Below, piece after piece: positions 11,890 to 22,690 of a stretch of DNA of 64,000 nucleotides. The stretch's first letter is position 1; each line of letters begins with the position of its first letter. The notes under the pieces are model-generated. The model saw only the letters and a program-made list of their open reading frames with translations. It had not been told where the DNA came from and ran no database searches. This DNA comes from Platerodrilus igneus (lineage: Eukaryota; Arthropoda; Insecta; Coleoptera; Lycidae): assembly GCA_036346225.1 (NCBI GenBank), contig JARFIW010001480.1, forward strand, positions 9,889,001 to 9,953,000. The letters run 5' to 3'. The position numbers and the translations under genes are program-made.

Positions 11890-12105
11890 GTATCAGCCCG
11901 AGAAGCAAAACAAAAATTGGGGCAGAAATTAAGCGAAACAAAATCGAAGCGAACGCTAACCAAAACCAAAATCGATGCAAAAGTTAAGCCAACGATACAC
12001 AAAACAAAATCGGGGCACAAAAAATTTAACTAAAACAAACTCGCAGCAGAAATTAATCAAAACCAAATCGAAGTAACCGTTGACTAAAACAAACTCGCAG
12101 CCGAC
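11890..12105. repeat. Degenerate ~30-bp tandem repeats in LTR-element leader
   Basis: Successive units resemble AAAACAAAATCGxAGC followed by a GTTAAC/AATTAA-like spacer. At least six imperfect units run up to the PBS at 12106. Confidence 0.6.
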
Positions 12106-12116
12106 GTTGGGCGCCA
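12106..12116 (-). other. Primer binding site-like 11-mer (TGGCGCCCAAC)
   Basis: The minus-strand TGGCGCCCAAC follows the putative LTR end by 7 nt. The identical 11-mer occurs at 37511-37521 and 46004-46014. Confidence 0.65.
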
Positions 12117-12395
12117 GAAATTATGCTACGTACCATGACGTAGCCGGAAGAAAACGTAAATATAGCAGGCTAACTACCAATGCGTTGAGAGGGGGGGGGG
12201 GTTCCTAGCAACACAAAAATAATACATCGCCAACGATTTTCTATTTACAATAAAAAAACCCACAAATATAGATATTTCTATCAAAACAGCAAAACAAAAT
12301 TAACTAAGGTTACTCTTCAATAAAACAATTTAACTCTATGAACAAATTCACTAATTGTTCCACGAAGTGCGCAATTCGTAGCTAACATGCAATAA

Positions 12396-12642
12396 ATCTA
12401 ATTAGTACCAAAAAGAATAACGCTGATACTTTTGTATAAGCGGATGGGTTAATTAAAAAAAAACATTAAATTTAGAAACCTTTCTAGTACGGATTTTACC
12501 ATACGAAGCATTTGTTATAATTCTAATCAGTAAAAAAAAAGAATACTGCTGATACATTCGTATAAGCAGATGGGTTAAGTACAAAAAGCAAAAGCTATAA
12601 AGTTCGAAACTTTTCTAGTAAGGATTTTACCAGAACGAACAT
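12396..12642. repeat. Two-copy ~125-bp tandem repeat
   Basis: Units 12396-12520 and 12521-12642 share CTGATACxTTxGTATAAGC, GATGGGTTAA and TTTCTAGTAxGGATTTTACC blocks in the same order. If the LTR runs to 12793, these would sit in its U3 part. Confidence 0.8.
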
Positions 12643-12809
12643 TAGCGTATCTAATTTCAAATCTAATATCTAATATCAAAAACGTTTGTTCTGTAAATTT
12701 TATAATAGCATTTAAAATCTGATATTTGGTGTCAAAATATTTGTTCTTGATGATTGTAAGGTGTTTCCGAAAAGATTAAATATGTGTGTTGCATTATAAT
12801 TTAATCAAG

Positions 12810-12865
12810 GGCCGCTATGCTTGCGGCCACGTCCCCAATGCTCCACCCGAAGGTACTACATTGGG
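12810..12865. repeat. Double-hairpin SINE-tail module
   Basis: GGCCGC at 12810-12815 pairs with GCGGCC at 12823-12828. CCCAATG at 12834-12840 pairs with CATTGGG at 12859-12865. The second hairpin is the 3'-terminal piece of the tRNA-derived SINEs at 51 kb. A diverged copy with both parts lies at 48005-48075. Confidence 0.75.
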
Positions 12866-13799
12866 TTTAAACGCGAAAAATATAAACGTGCTCCTAATTA
12901 TTCTAACTTCAAAATTAACACATTCTAAATAAAAATCTAACAACTGAAACAAAAACTAAAAATAGGGTTTCATTGATGGTATCCCTAGAGCGTTGATTTA
13001 GAGTGTGCACGATCAACAAGACACAAACAAAATGAATGAGGAGGGATCCGTAATGCCGGATAGCAGCTGGCAGTTCTGCTTACCGGTGCGACCTGAAGGG
13101 TCGACTTAAAACTATTCAAATCTAGCTAGCTAATTTAAAATGGATTCAAATTTTCTAAGAATACGCCAAATATATTAATAGTGAATCCAGCTATTTTACC
13201 TGCTCTATAAATTTACAAATTCGTCTTCCCTGGTCTAAGTAGTTTGTTAGCCTAAATCCGTCCCTAGCTTTCCCTATTATTCCCTAATTTATATTGTAAT
13301 TACAATCTTCTCAAACAATCTTCTTTCCTATATATAAGCTGCCACCAAAAATTACGGCAGAACGTCAAACAAATAATATCAAGTCACAAACAATAAAAGC
13401 AGGCAAAAATATAAATATAAAAATAAATATAAATATTTATGTAAATATATAAATAAACATCTATAAGCATTAAGCGTTGAGCAGTGCATAAAATTGCAAA
13501 AAGCATAACCCCAATTATCAGGTGAACTTGCATCAGCATTATACCGGTTAGCGCCATTACGCCTAAAACGTGCTCGTTAAATTATTTCAAATCTTCTAAT
13601 TATCATAAATCAATGCTTATGCGAGCACAACCGCCACCTCGTTAATATATTTCTCCAGCATCCGAAAATCTGATCGTCTGCATATCTTTAAACTTACTGC
13701 TAGAGGGGAAAATATGCACTGCTAAAGTTTTGGTGGGTATGCACTAATCGTCTTGGGGGGGGGGGGAGCGGTCACAATCATTATCACGTACTATCACTT
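12866..13799. other. Unassigned interval
   Basis: AT-rich with no gene seen. It contains a 12-base G run at 13755-13766. Confidence 0.45.
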
Positions 13800-16289
13800 T
13801 ACTTTTACGTCCTGGAGGGATGCGCGGTTTTACTCTATTTTATTTATTATTTTATTTCTTTCTTTATTTCACTGATTTAATTTAATGAGGTTTTTAATTT
13901 ATATGTTCTTATTTATTTATTTGCCCGGATTAAGTTTTAAGTTTTTTTATTTATTCCCGATTTCCGCGCGTATAAGGTTATATAGTGGTTATAGTGATTG
14001 TATTAGTGGTGCGAGGGTTGTCGTGCATATGGACTTTTATAAATATTATGATTTTTTTTTTAGTTTGTTTTATATTTTTTTTTACTTTTTTTTTAATTAT
14101 TTAAATTTTGGTTACCAAACTCATATCATTTAACGCCAGGTCAAAATATAAAATTTCCAATCCTCCCCCCACCTCCTACCCTCTTCCGATTTACGCGCGG
14201 TTATCGCCGTCTAATCTCGCGACCCTTCCCGCGAACTCTTTAAAGGCTGTCCAGAACGTCTTCTGGTTAGCCACTTCTCCAACTTCCTCTAGGCTCTTTG
14301 GCCATGCTAGACCTAGGATAGCTAATTTGCTATCAGCTAACCCTCGATTTGCCGCTTCAAGCGGGCAGTCGAAGAGCACGTGCTCTGTGCTTTCAGCGTC
14401 CTCACCGCATTCGCAGCGGTCGTTGTCGGATAAATCGAATCTTTGTAAATACGCTTTTAGGGCGCCGTTGCACCATTTTATGATCGAGTTTTACCTCGAT
14501 ATTACCTCTAGCTTATAAGCTCGGTATGATTTTGTGGGTCAACCTACCCGCGGCAGCGTTGTTTCACCTCTCTTCCCATTGTCTGATTGACTTTTCGCGC
14601 AGCTTTCTTTTAATTAGAGACCTCGGCATCGACGAATGTAATATCCGAAAGTCGCCCGTCGCGGCCTCTTTAGCTAATTCATCAGCCCTATCGTTCCCTA
14701 CGTTACCATCGTGCGACCTAACGCAACAGAACTTTAAACGTCGAAATTCGAGCGCCGTATGCGCTATCCTCCAGACGTCCGCCTGGAAGTTTGTTAAGGT
14801 GTTCATGTTTGTCAAAGCCGTCAGCACTGATTTGCTGTCGCTAATTATATAATATTCATCTCTGCCCGTGTGGTTTATGACGTAATCGATTGCCTCTCGT
14901 ATGTCTACTAATTCGCACTGGAAGATAGTGCTCCAGTTTGCGAGTTTAGTTTGATACCGAAACACCTCCCTTTCCTGCTTAAACACAACAAACGCCGCGC
15001 CTGATTGCCTCTCATCCATACGTGAACCGTCTGTATATATTCTGATACCCGTCGCGTCCCCATCGCCTTCGACAAACTCGATTCCTCTAATATCGGCCGG
15101 GTGCCCTAACTGATACGACAATCTTTTTCTCCTCCTCCCTACTGCCAAGAAGAATATCTTCCATAATTTCGCGTCCTTTCCCTGTATCTACTAACCTTGT
15201 ATCTCGAAACCCCCTAACAACATATTCGATAGGGAGAGTCCTACTGATAACCAGGACCGTTTCCGTGGGGGTGGTCCTGTACGGCCTCGCCGCCTTCACC
15301 GCGGTAATGCGTTGAACGCTCGTCAATTGACGCATCTTTCGGACTTTGCAACCTTTCGCCCATACAGATGCTGCGTACAGCATTGCCGGCTCGATCGCTC
15401 CGGTATAGACAGTTCTCAGCGATTCGCCCCTGAAACCCCAGTTTATCTTCGCCGCCGCTATCATTTCGTTTGATATTTCGTTGCCTTTGCTTTTAACGTA
15501 CGGCACGAGAGGTTTCCAATTTAACTTATCGTCAATCTTTACCCCGAGGTATGTAATTGCTTCCTTAAACGGTATTTTCTCCCCTCCCAGCTCTAGCCTA
15601 GGGGTCGCTGTCCCGGTTTCTTTCCGAAATAGAGCGCCTCTGACTTCGCCGTGTTAAATTTTAATTTTACCGCCTGCGACCATTCGTGTAGTTTATTAAG
15701 CGCCTCGCTCGGTTTTGTACGCATATCCATTAATAATCGCGATCTGAGAATTAAAAGCGTATCATCTGCAAACCCAACGATTGAGCATCCTGTGGGCAAC
15801 TTGACCCTAAAGATGCTCTCATACAACAACCTCCAAAATGTGGGACCAGAGCATGACCCCTGCGGACATCCCCTTTCCACCTCGCGCGACATAACTTCAC
15901 CCGGAATTTCAATCTGTGCCAATCGCCCCGAGAAGTAACTCTTGACCAAAGACATTAAGTTTCGCGGACAACCCCTATTTTCCAACTCGCAAACAATCAA
16001 TGACCACCAGGCAGCAACAAATGCTCCTGAAATGTCCAAAGCAACAACGACACAATACTCCTTTGCATCTCTCGCCTGCTTAATTTCCCCGACAACGAAC
16101 TCTGATGCGTCGATAGTCGACTTTCCTTCCATAAAACCGAACTGTCGGTTATTAAAACGCCGCTATCACGCACTAAGTTCTCAACTCGGGTAGTCATAAC
16201 GCGATCCAAAACTTTCCCTAGCACCGGTAGCAAGCCAATTGGCGATAGCTGCCCGGGTCTGACGCATCTGCCTTTTTAGGTTTAGGTAT
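13800..16289 (-). mobile_element. R1/LOA-type LINE, copy 2, 5'-truncated
   Basis: Closely similar to copy 1 (1 to about 1560) over the RT fingers-palm, thumb and RNase H. It additionally preserves the 3' end missing from copy 1. It is truncated at 16289 within the RT (after GGTATGA), a typical outcome of LINE insertion. The 3' UTR is T-rich on the plus strand (A-rich on the element strand). The exact 3' end and TSD were not resolved, so the left boundary is approximate. Confidence 0.85.
14191..16289 (-). pseudogene. LINE ORF2 C-terminal part: RT palm - RNase H - Cys/His tail (broken)
   Basis: RT palm (16132-15593) has LDISGAFVAAWW, where copy 1 has the expected second Asp (AFD to AFV), and an intact GFADDTLLI. 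RNase H (15148-14564) has YTDGS, an ELVDIREA Glu, SDSKSV and a GNDRADELAKEA Asp, so all acidic positions are visible. The C-terminal segment continues in another frame with a CECGEDAESTEHVLFDC motif (about 14420-14370), the Cys-His cluster commonly found after RT in this LINE group, and stops at 14191. Several small frameshifts separate the pieces. It overlaps nothing else. Confidence 0.9.
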
Positions 16290-16297
16290 GATATGTG

Positions 16298-16637
16298 TGT
16301 TGCAGCAGGATTCCAATTTTCGGAGCAGTTAGTCCGCCAGATTGAAATTTATATTTCCAGCGAACGTATCGCTTTAAAAAACTATATTGAGACAATAGTA
16401 CAATTTGTTTTGCACTTATGGTACCACTACTTACTTTAGTTGCCCATATATTTTCGTCAATACACAGCTAATTCTGTCTAAATTCACCTAGTTAACAATA
16501 CCTTTTGACATATTTTTTGTTAGTCTTTTCACGTTTTTCCAAAGGCACCCAATATCCGTAGTTCACTTGAACGTTACCAAGACGACTACAATGTTAGTGT
16601 ATGGTGTGTTGCTAATAATGTGCGTTTCTTCAATAGG
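16298..16637 (-). repeat. BEL/Pao LTR, left copy (possibly truncated by the internal deletion)
   Basis: A direct repeat of 19732-20072 with scattered substitutions. Its inner edge coincides with the pol deletion junction, so the original LTR may have been longer; sequence 20073-20260 may belong to it. Confidence 0.85.
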
Positions 16638-19600
16638 CAGTCACCTTTCCTTCATGCAGAATTTCAGTGCTAGCTTTTGTATACTTTAAACTAAACGTAA
16701 AAGTATCGTTACTTGTTTGCCACCACAGACCAAGTACTTTTTCTGGCTGAACCACATGATCGATTGATTGTCCTGCGTGGCAAAAGTCTTTTTTTACTTC
16801 TGGGGGACCGAGCGCAGTTACTACCTCTTGAGAATTTGAAAGCCAGTTACGAATATGAAAATTTCCACGTTTATGAACTTCAATAACATTTTTGGCTAAT
16901 TCAATAGCTTCACTTGCGGTATCAACGCTGTCCTGCCAGTAGTCAACATAATGACGTTCTTCTATGGCTTTAGCGGCGCATGGAAACTCCCTAGAAAATT
17001 CTTCGACGTTTTTGCTTTTGACATACTGATGGCGAGCAGCATGTGCCAAAGTTCATAACTTGCAAGACATAAACATCTGGTGGCCGATTCGCAGTTGCGC
17101 CACAATGTGAATTCTATGAAACATCTCGCATATGTCTATACAAATTCCAACTCTACTGATACGAAAGTGGAATAAAACTTGCAAAAGCGGGCGTAGCAAA
17201 TCTGGGTCTGGTTTAAGACATTCATTAAGAGAGGTACTATGGTGTACTGCCGCTGTGTCCCACACTAAACTTATTTTACTCGGCTTATTAGGATTACAGA
17301 CTAAAAATATAGATAAATACCATTTCCGCTTGTACTCTTGCTTTATTTCAGATGGAATAAGCTTTCGCACATACTGCTTTCGTTCCATGCTGTCTATATG
17401 CGTACTTACTAAAACCTTGAGCCCCGCATCCTGATTTAACCCATATCATAATTATCGGGTAAAGCTATATTGTCTGCACGCCACAGAAGCTTAGAAGTAA
17501 AGTAGTTTCCCGTTCGTTTTACACACGCTTCAAGCATTTTCAATTTATCGGAATTGGTGTGATCTCGTGCTAGGTCTTCGGAGTCTATATTGTCAAGCTT
17601 CAAGCTTTCGCTAACCAGTTTGTGTAATGCCATGTGACTAGAGATATGTAACTGAAAGCTCGCGTTTACGGACCCACAAACGTTTTTCTTTTCTAATACT
17701 TCATAAATTGTCCATCCCAAACGTGTTTTAGTAGCAGCTGGTTCAGTAGATTTGTCTTCTCTAAACTTTATTGGCATGACCACGTGCTTATTGTTCAGAC
17801 CGATAATCATTCGTGGTACAACATCTTGGTACGACTCTACCGGTAGACCTTTTAAATGTTTGTATTTCACTTCAAGCTCTTTCATGAACAGCGTTTGAGT
17901 AGGCAAGTCTAGCTTACTAACGGTGTGGACGTCCCGCAATGTGAAGGTTTGGTTGGGGTTGCATTTGCTAGACACTTTAAGATTTCCAAGTTCTAAATTA
18001 TTTTCGACACGAATAGAACCATCGGTCCATCCCAAGAATAAATCAGATATTTCACCTTTTAAATTCAGTTGCTTTATCACATCTTTTACTGTTTTGGTTG
18101 GCCCAGAACCGTCATCGAGGAGGGCATAAATGGCCATAGAAGCTTTTGGACTGTAAATTACAATAAGGACGATTCGGTACAGTAGGTTTGAAGTTTTTTG
18201 TACATGTATTGCCACGGTATTTGGCTGTATGCTAGTGTCGCGCATTACTACCATTTTATGTAATAGCCGATGATGCTTTGCAGTACAACTGCCTATTCCG
18301 TACTCGTATCGTTCCTTGCAAAACCGTGTATTGTGAAACTTTAAACAGGGACGACACAGCCGTTTCTTGTGCACAACATCACATCTGTTATTGTATGACA
18401 TTTTTTCCAAAACGTCACATTTTTCGATGCGATGGTCTTGTAAGCACGCTGCACAATTGTGTTTTTCTGCTTGGCGCCAATATATTTTTATTTTGGTTTC
18501 CAGTGTGTCTTGTCCCTTGTGAAAGGCAACACGATGTGTTCTACATTTTTCGTCTTGACTTGCAGTTGGAGGAGCTGCAGTGACGCAACTTTCAGCGCAA
18601 GCTAAATCGTAAAGCCATTGGCTAAAAGCCAAGAGGTTAACTTCAACATTACCTCTTGCGGTTATGGCCCATTCTAGACTCATTTGGGCTGGTAGTTTGC
18701 TGATCCACTCTTGGACAAGTAAAGGATTGTTTAAATGACAATCACGTCTTGCGGCTTGTATAGTTGCTGTTAAATTTTTAACTTCCAGCGCAAAAGCGAT
18801 CAACGTTTCAAGTTTATTGACTTTAACATCACTACAGGCGCGTATTTTTTCTAGCAAACTATTTATTATGTATTCGGGTTTTTTGAATACCATGCTTAGC
18901 GTAGAAATTATGTCAGGAATCAAGGCGGGAATTATTAACTGACTACTGACGTACTCCAAGGTCTTGCCTTTTAATGATAGTTGCAAGCGAAGTAGGTTTT
19001 CATCGTTGCTAAAGCCGCAAAGTCTAGTTGAGTTTTCGTAGCTGTTTATAAAGAGTGGCCATTCGTCTAGCTTTCCACTGCAGAACGGCAAGTACTTGGG
19101 TATCCCTTGTCGAGCATGAATGTGTTGTGCTCGCAGAGGTGCCGCAGGTGTAGACAGAGGCGAAGATTCACAGTTTAGCAAGTTTTGTGCCGGACTATAG
19201 CCATTCGTAATACTATTGCTAAAACAGCCCGGTACAATGTAGTCTTTCGATTTTGTGTAGCTTAAGTCTATTGCATTCAAACGCCCCAGCGAGTTGTTTT
19301 TGCTTACATTATTTTACCTTTGCAGTAGTTCGTACCTCTTTTGCAAGTAGCGCGGATTAGCTTGTCTTTCTTCTTCTAAGTACTTAAGTTCTAATTCAGT
19401 ATCAAACAAACTAGGCTTATTATTAGTAAATTCAACTTGAGTGTGTATACTTACGATTTTGTTCAACGCTCACGGTACGCTTACGCTGTTTATTTTTTAC
19501 TATTGCCATGTCTTCTTGCCGCTGGCTTTCGATATTGAAGTTTTCTTTGTTTTTGCAATTCCAGCACAGGCTATCCTCTCGATACCCGTGGAAACACCAG

Positions 19601-19706
19601 CACAGTGAAAGTGGAACCACTCATCGCAGTCGTCACATTTTACCATGTCACCTTTTTCGGGATGCTTGCATGTGGCGCAGTATGCGAGTTCTGAATAGTG
19701 ACTCAT
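16630..19706 (-). pseudogene. BEL/Pao gag-pol polyprotein with N-terminal PHD finger (broken)
   Basis: It starts MSHYSELAYC at 19706. A PHD-type zinc finger (CATCKHPEKGDMVKCDDCDEWFHFHCAGVS, given here as spaced Cys/His) frameshifts near 19560 and finishes with CWNCKNK. A helical stretch follows (ELELKYLEEE). The long open part (19280-17436) carries the gag domain typical of BEL/Pao (PKYLPFCSGKLDEWPLF and downstream helices), a Cys-rich cluster (CAACLQDHRIEKC) and the protease with ALLDDGSGPT. RT pieces (17388-17053 and 17049-16630) include LVWDTAA, DICEMFHRI and HYVDYWQDS, where the family catalytic YVDD is YVDY. Stops and frameshifts separate the segments. It is not functional as read. Confidence 0.9.
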
Positions 19707-19731
19707 TTATAAAAAAATTTTTAAAGATTTT

Positions 19732-20072
19732 TGTTGCAGCAGGATTCCAATTTTCGGAGCAGTTAGTCCGCCAGATTGAAACTTATATTTCCAGCGAACG
19801 TATCGCTTTAAAAAAACTATATTGAGACATTATTACAATTTGTTTTACAGTTGTGGTACCACTACTTACTTTGGTTGCCCTTATATTTTCGTCAATACAC
19901 AGCTAATTCTATCTAAATTCACCTAATTAACAAAACCCTTTAACATATTTTTTGATCATCTTTTCACGTTTTTCCTAAGGCACCCAATATCCGTAGTTCA
20001 CTTTAGCGTTACCAGGACGACTACAATTTTAGTGTATGGTGTGTTGCTAATAATGTGCGTTTCTTCAATAGG
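19732..20072 (-). repeat. BEL/Pao LTR, right copy
   Basis: Matches 16298-16637. Only about 25 bases separate its inner edge from the first Met of the polyprotein, which leaves little room for a usual PBS and leader. Confidence 0.85.
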
Positions 20073-20260
20073 TTTGATTATTAAAGCATTTGTGTTCCAC
20101 GAGAAGTTACAATGTTGTAACGTGTTTTCTACAAGGTCGATTATGAACATACTTCAAAAAACTGGAAATTTTTATTGTCTCTTACAGGAAGTAGGCTACA
20201 AATGTTACACCTCTAGGAATCTGCAAAGCTGGTTGCAGACAGTCTTAGTTCTATAGAGAC
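20073..20260. repeat. Dispersed repeat adjoining the BEL/Pao LTR (inverted copy at 22425)
   Basis: The reverse complement of this stretch matches about 22425-22545: GAAGTATGTTCxTAATCGAC, then TTGTAGAAAACACG, then CTTCTCGTGGAA. The match continues into the first bases of the LTR (TTGAAGAAACGCA). Confidence 0.75.
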
Positions 20261-21639
20261 GTGCTCTGGAGTGATTCAACCAAGAGGTTAGCGGGTTTTT
20301 CCAGTATCGATTGTAGTTGTTGACGTGATAGAACGTAAGGGTAAGCTTGCAGACATTCGGGTTATGATTCTGATATAAGTAAAATTCGCACTAAAGACTG
20401 GAGATGTTACGTTCGTTAAAATGAATAAGAGTATCAATGCCGATTGTTCCTGTTACTGCAGTACTGTACTCGGAGATGTGATTCTTTCAACTTTCGAAGT
20501 TATCCTATTCATGATAGAATCGCTACTATTATTTTCGAGAGATAAGATTTGAGTCAAACACTCACGTGTTAGGACAACTATTGGATACATTTTTTATTTG
20601 TTGTAGGAATTGGTTTAGGAAAGTTATAGAGAAGATTTCTACTTGGATGACGAAAATTTTCTATTTATCATGCAATTAAGGTGCAGGGCGTCATCCCAAT
20701 CTGTAAAACTTTTCTCGAATCCTTTGATGACTTCTCTCAATAAAAGGAATAGGTTACCCGACGCACAATTGATGTTCGAATTTAACTGCCTTCGTTCAAA
20801 CTGTCGGAATATGCTGATGAGGACAGCTTTTCTGGTTTAAGTATTAATTATCAAATACGACTTTCTACAGATATCAAAATTTAAAGTATACGATTGCTTG
20901 CTATTATGTAGATGTGCTTTTCATCTAATAATTCTTTTACAGTTAACTACTAAAATGTATTGCAATTAGTAGATGCCTCTCCTTAATTGCCGTGTCCACT
21001 AACACATTAATTCTTTTATTTCATTTTTGCTTGTGGACACTAAGTAAGTATAGATATAGATATAAAATATTTTTATATGGCTGTTTTTGATATCAAATAT
21101 CTCAACTGCTATAAAACAAATGTCTTCAAACCGTCCATTATATATTTACTTAGTTTTTGTATGTACATAGTAGGATTGAAGGAAAGGACTAGTGCAAGAT
21201 AAGATAAATAAAAACGGTTAATTATTTTTTTGTGTGGAGATTTTGTGGTTAGATGTATGTCCTCTGGGCCGTTCTGAATAAATGTTTTTTTTAGTTGGAT
21301 TTCTTTTCTTGTACATGTTTGTTTTTTTTTAATTAGAGATTTTGTAAATAAATTTTCTTTCGTTAGATTTCCTTTTTCTTTCTGCGTACCCCACTCCACT
21401 GTACGACGTTTTTTGCTAGCACGTCATAAATTCTTTGGATTCCGCTTGTTTTGTTGAGGTTCTCGGTGCGGCCATACTATTACTTTGCTTATTCTACTTT
21501 ACTTTTCTCTTGTCCGCACGGTTTATCGTAACATAATTTTTTTTTTTTTATACGGACAATGTCGGACCAAGAATGCACGCTATTGCGATTAATCCTATAT
21601 AGTAAGTAGCAAGGCTGGACCTGTCAGAATTTCGGGGGT
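20261..21639. other. Unassigned interval with one dispersed repeat
   Basis: No gene seen. 21330-21560 is the second copy of the repeat at 6895-7150. Confidence 0.45.
21330..21560. repeat. Dispersed repeat, copy 2
   Basis: Collinear with 6895-7150 (see that entry); the shared blocks are CTACGACGTTTT-like, GCTAGCACG, CTCGGTGCG and TGTCCGCACGG. Confidence 0.7.
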
Positions 21640-22330
21640 GGATGTAAATAATAGGTGAGGGGGTGACCACTCTAGAGAAATATAACTCATCCGCCCGAAC
21701 GAGAAAATCCATTAAGGATTCCTTGCCAGAAAAATTTAGACCAAGTTTGGAAATTGCGTTTCTTTTAGTAAAAGTACGGGACCTAGTAAGAGCAATTGGC
21801 TCAGGTTCTCACTCAGCCTCCGATTCAGGTATAAGTGATGGAAGTTCTTCGGCGTCTGCGTTAGGGACACCAATTCGACTAGAGGTACTTTGCGGTGTAC
21901 TTGTGGAAGCAGTACTCAGACCAAATTTTTTGATTTTATCGTCATACAGGCTGCGAAAATCATCTAAAACAAGTCGTAATTGTTGACGTTTTGCTCTCCA
22001 GTTGGCTTCTTTGGGGGACAACTTTTGGCAACGTCGTTTAATATGTAACAGAAGGGAACTAAAGCGTTTTTAATAGCGGGGAGGATTTATCCACCTTAAA
22101 ATATCAAACCCATCTTGCAGTTTCTGTATCGCTATTTTAGTTAGTGCTTGCTTCGACTCGAACTCGACCTCTGTAGGAGAAAAAAGAAGCGTTTGCTTCT
22201 ATTTCATTCGGAAAATACCCTAAACAGCCTGGCGTAAATTTGCCACATTAGTCTCATCATCAAAATCTCGCCAGAATAATTCATATTGTAACTCGGCTTT
22301 GTGCCGTCTATTGATTGCGATCCGCCAATT
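21640..22330 (-). pseudogene. Ty3/gypsy-type gag N-terminal fragment (broken)
   Basis: Minus-strand frames give MANWRIAINRRHKAELQYELFWRD, with the start at about 22335, then a helical stretch, then LSPKEANWRAKRQQ (22021 onward) and LGLNFSGKESLMDFLVRADEL near 21700. This order resembles the N-terminal gag of insect gypsy-type elements. In-frame stops are present, for example after ESEAE at about 21809. No LTR or pol was found nearby, so it is an isolated fragment. Confidence 0.6.
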
Positions 22331-22424
22331 TGCCATTTCGAATAAGAATAACTGAAAAATGGAAGAAATGTAACTAAATGCTAACCACAACCTAATATTG
22401 ATAGAATAAGGTGTAATGTTTGTA

Positions 22425-22690
22425 ACCTACTTTCTGTATGAAACCATAAGAATTTACAATTTTTGAAGTATGTTCGTAATCGACCTTGTAGAAAACACGT
22501 TACTTCTCGTGGAAAACAAATGCTTTGACAATCGAACCTGTTGAAGAAACGCATATATTTAACTTTTTCGGAAATACCTTACAATCATTGAGAACTAATG
22601 TTTTGACACCAAATACCGGATTTTAAACGCTATTATAAAATGTTAGAAACAAACGTTTTTAATAAGTGAATACCAGTTTTCGCTATATGC
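22425..22690. repeat. Mosaic LTR-like repeat
   Basis: The first half (22425-22560) matches the reverse complement of 20073-20260 plus the BEL/Pao LTR start. The second half (about 22550-22690) matches the reverse complement of about 12645-12795 (CTTTTTCGGAAATACC, TTGACACCAAATA, GCTATTATAAAAT). It therefore joins sequences that are apart elsewhere in the window. Confidence 0.65.

Larger units (their letters stand above)
11176..12793 (-). mobile_element. Non-coding LTR element relic (gypsy-type PBS, TRIM-like)
   Basis: Two direct repeats (11176-11284 and 12124-12234, about 110 bp and nearly identical) flank a non-coding interior. Next to the right-hand repeat, on the minus strand, is TGGCGCCCAAC, a primer-binding-site sequence also found next to the gypsy element at 37511-37521. 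The right-hand LTR may extend to 12793, where the plus strand reads GTGTTGCA, giving TG...CA ends and about 670 bp. That part is absent from the left copy. The interior (11285-12105) has no gag or pol similarity that I can see. The element is either a miniature non-autonomous LTR element or a heavily deleted one. Confidence 0.6.
16292..20072 (-). mobile_element. BEL/Pao LTR retrotransposon relic with internal deletion
   Basis: A minus-strand element. The right repeat (19732-20072) would be the 5' LTR and the left repeat (16298-16637) the 3' LTR. Internal order is PHD finger, coiled-coil/gag, zinc cluster, aspartic protease and partial RT. RNase H and integrase are missing: the RT frame runs straight into LTR sequence at about 16637 and gains a stop at 16632-16630. 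It abuts the truncated R1/LOA-type copy at about 16290. No clean TSD was found. Confidence 0.88.

Noticed and set aside
11430..11980. Hydrophobic membrane-protein-like ORFs on the minus strand
   Set aside because: They are the complement of A-rich leader sequence of the LTR relic; codons are dominated by TTT/TTG and no start or family context exists.
14191..16289. The R1/LOA-type copy interrupted by the BEL/Pao element (nested insertion)
   Set aside because: No R1/LOA-type sequence resumes on the right side of the BEL/Pao element, so ordinary 5' truncation at 16289 is the simpler reading.
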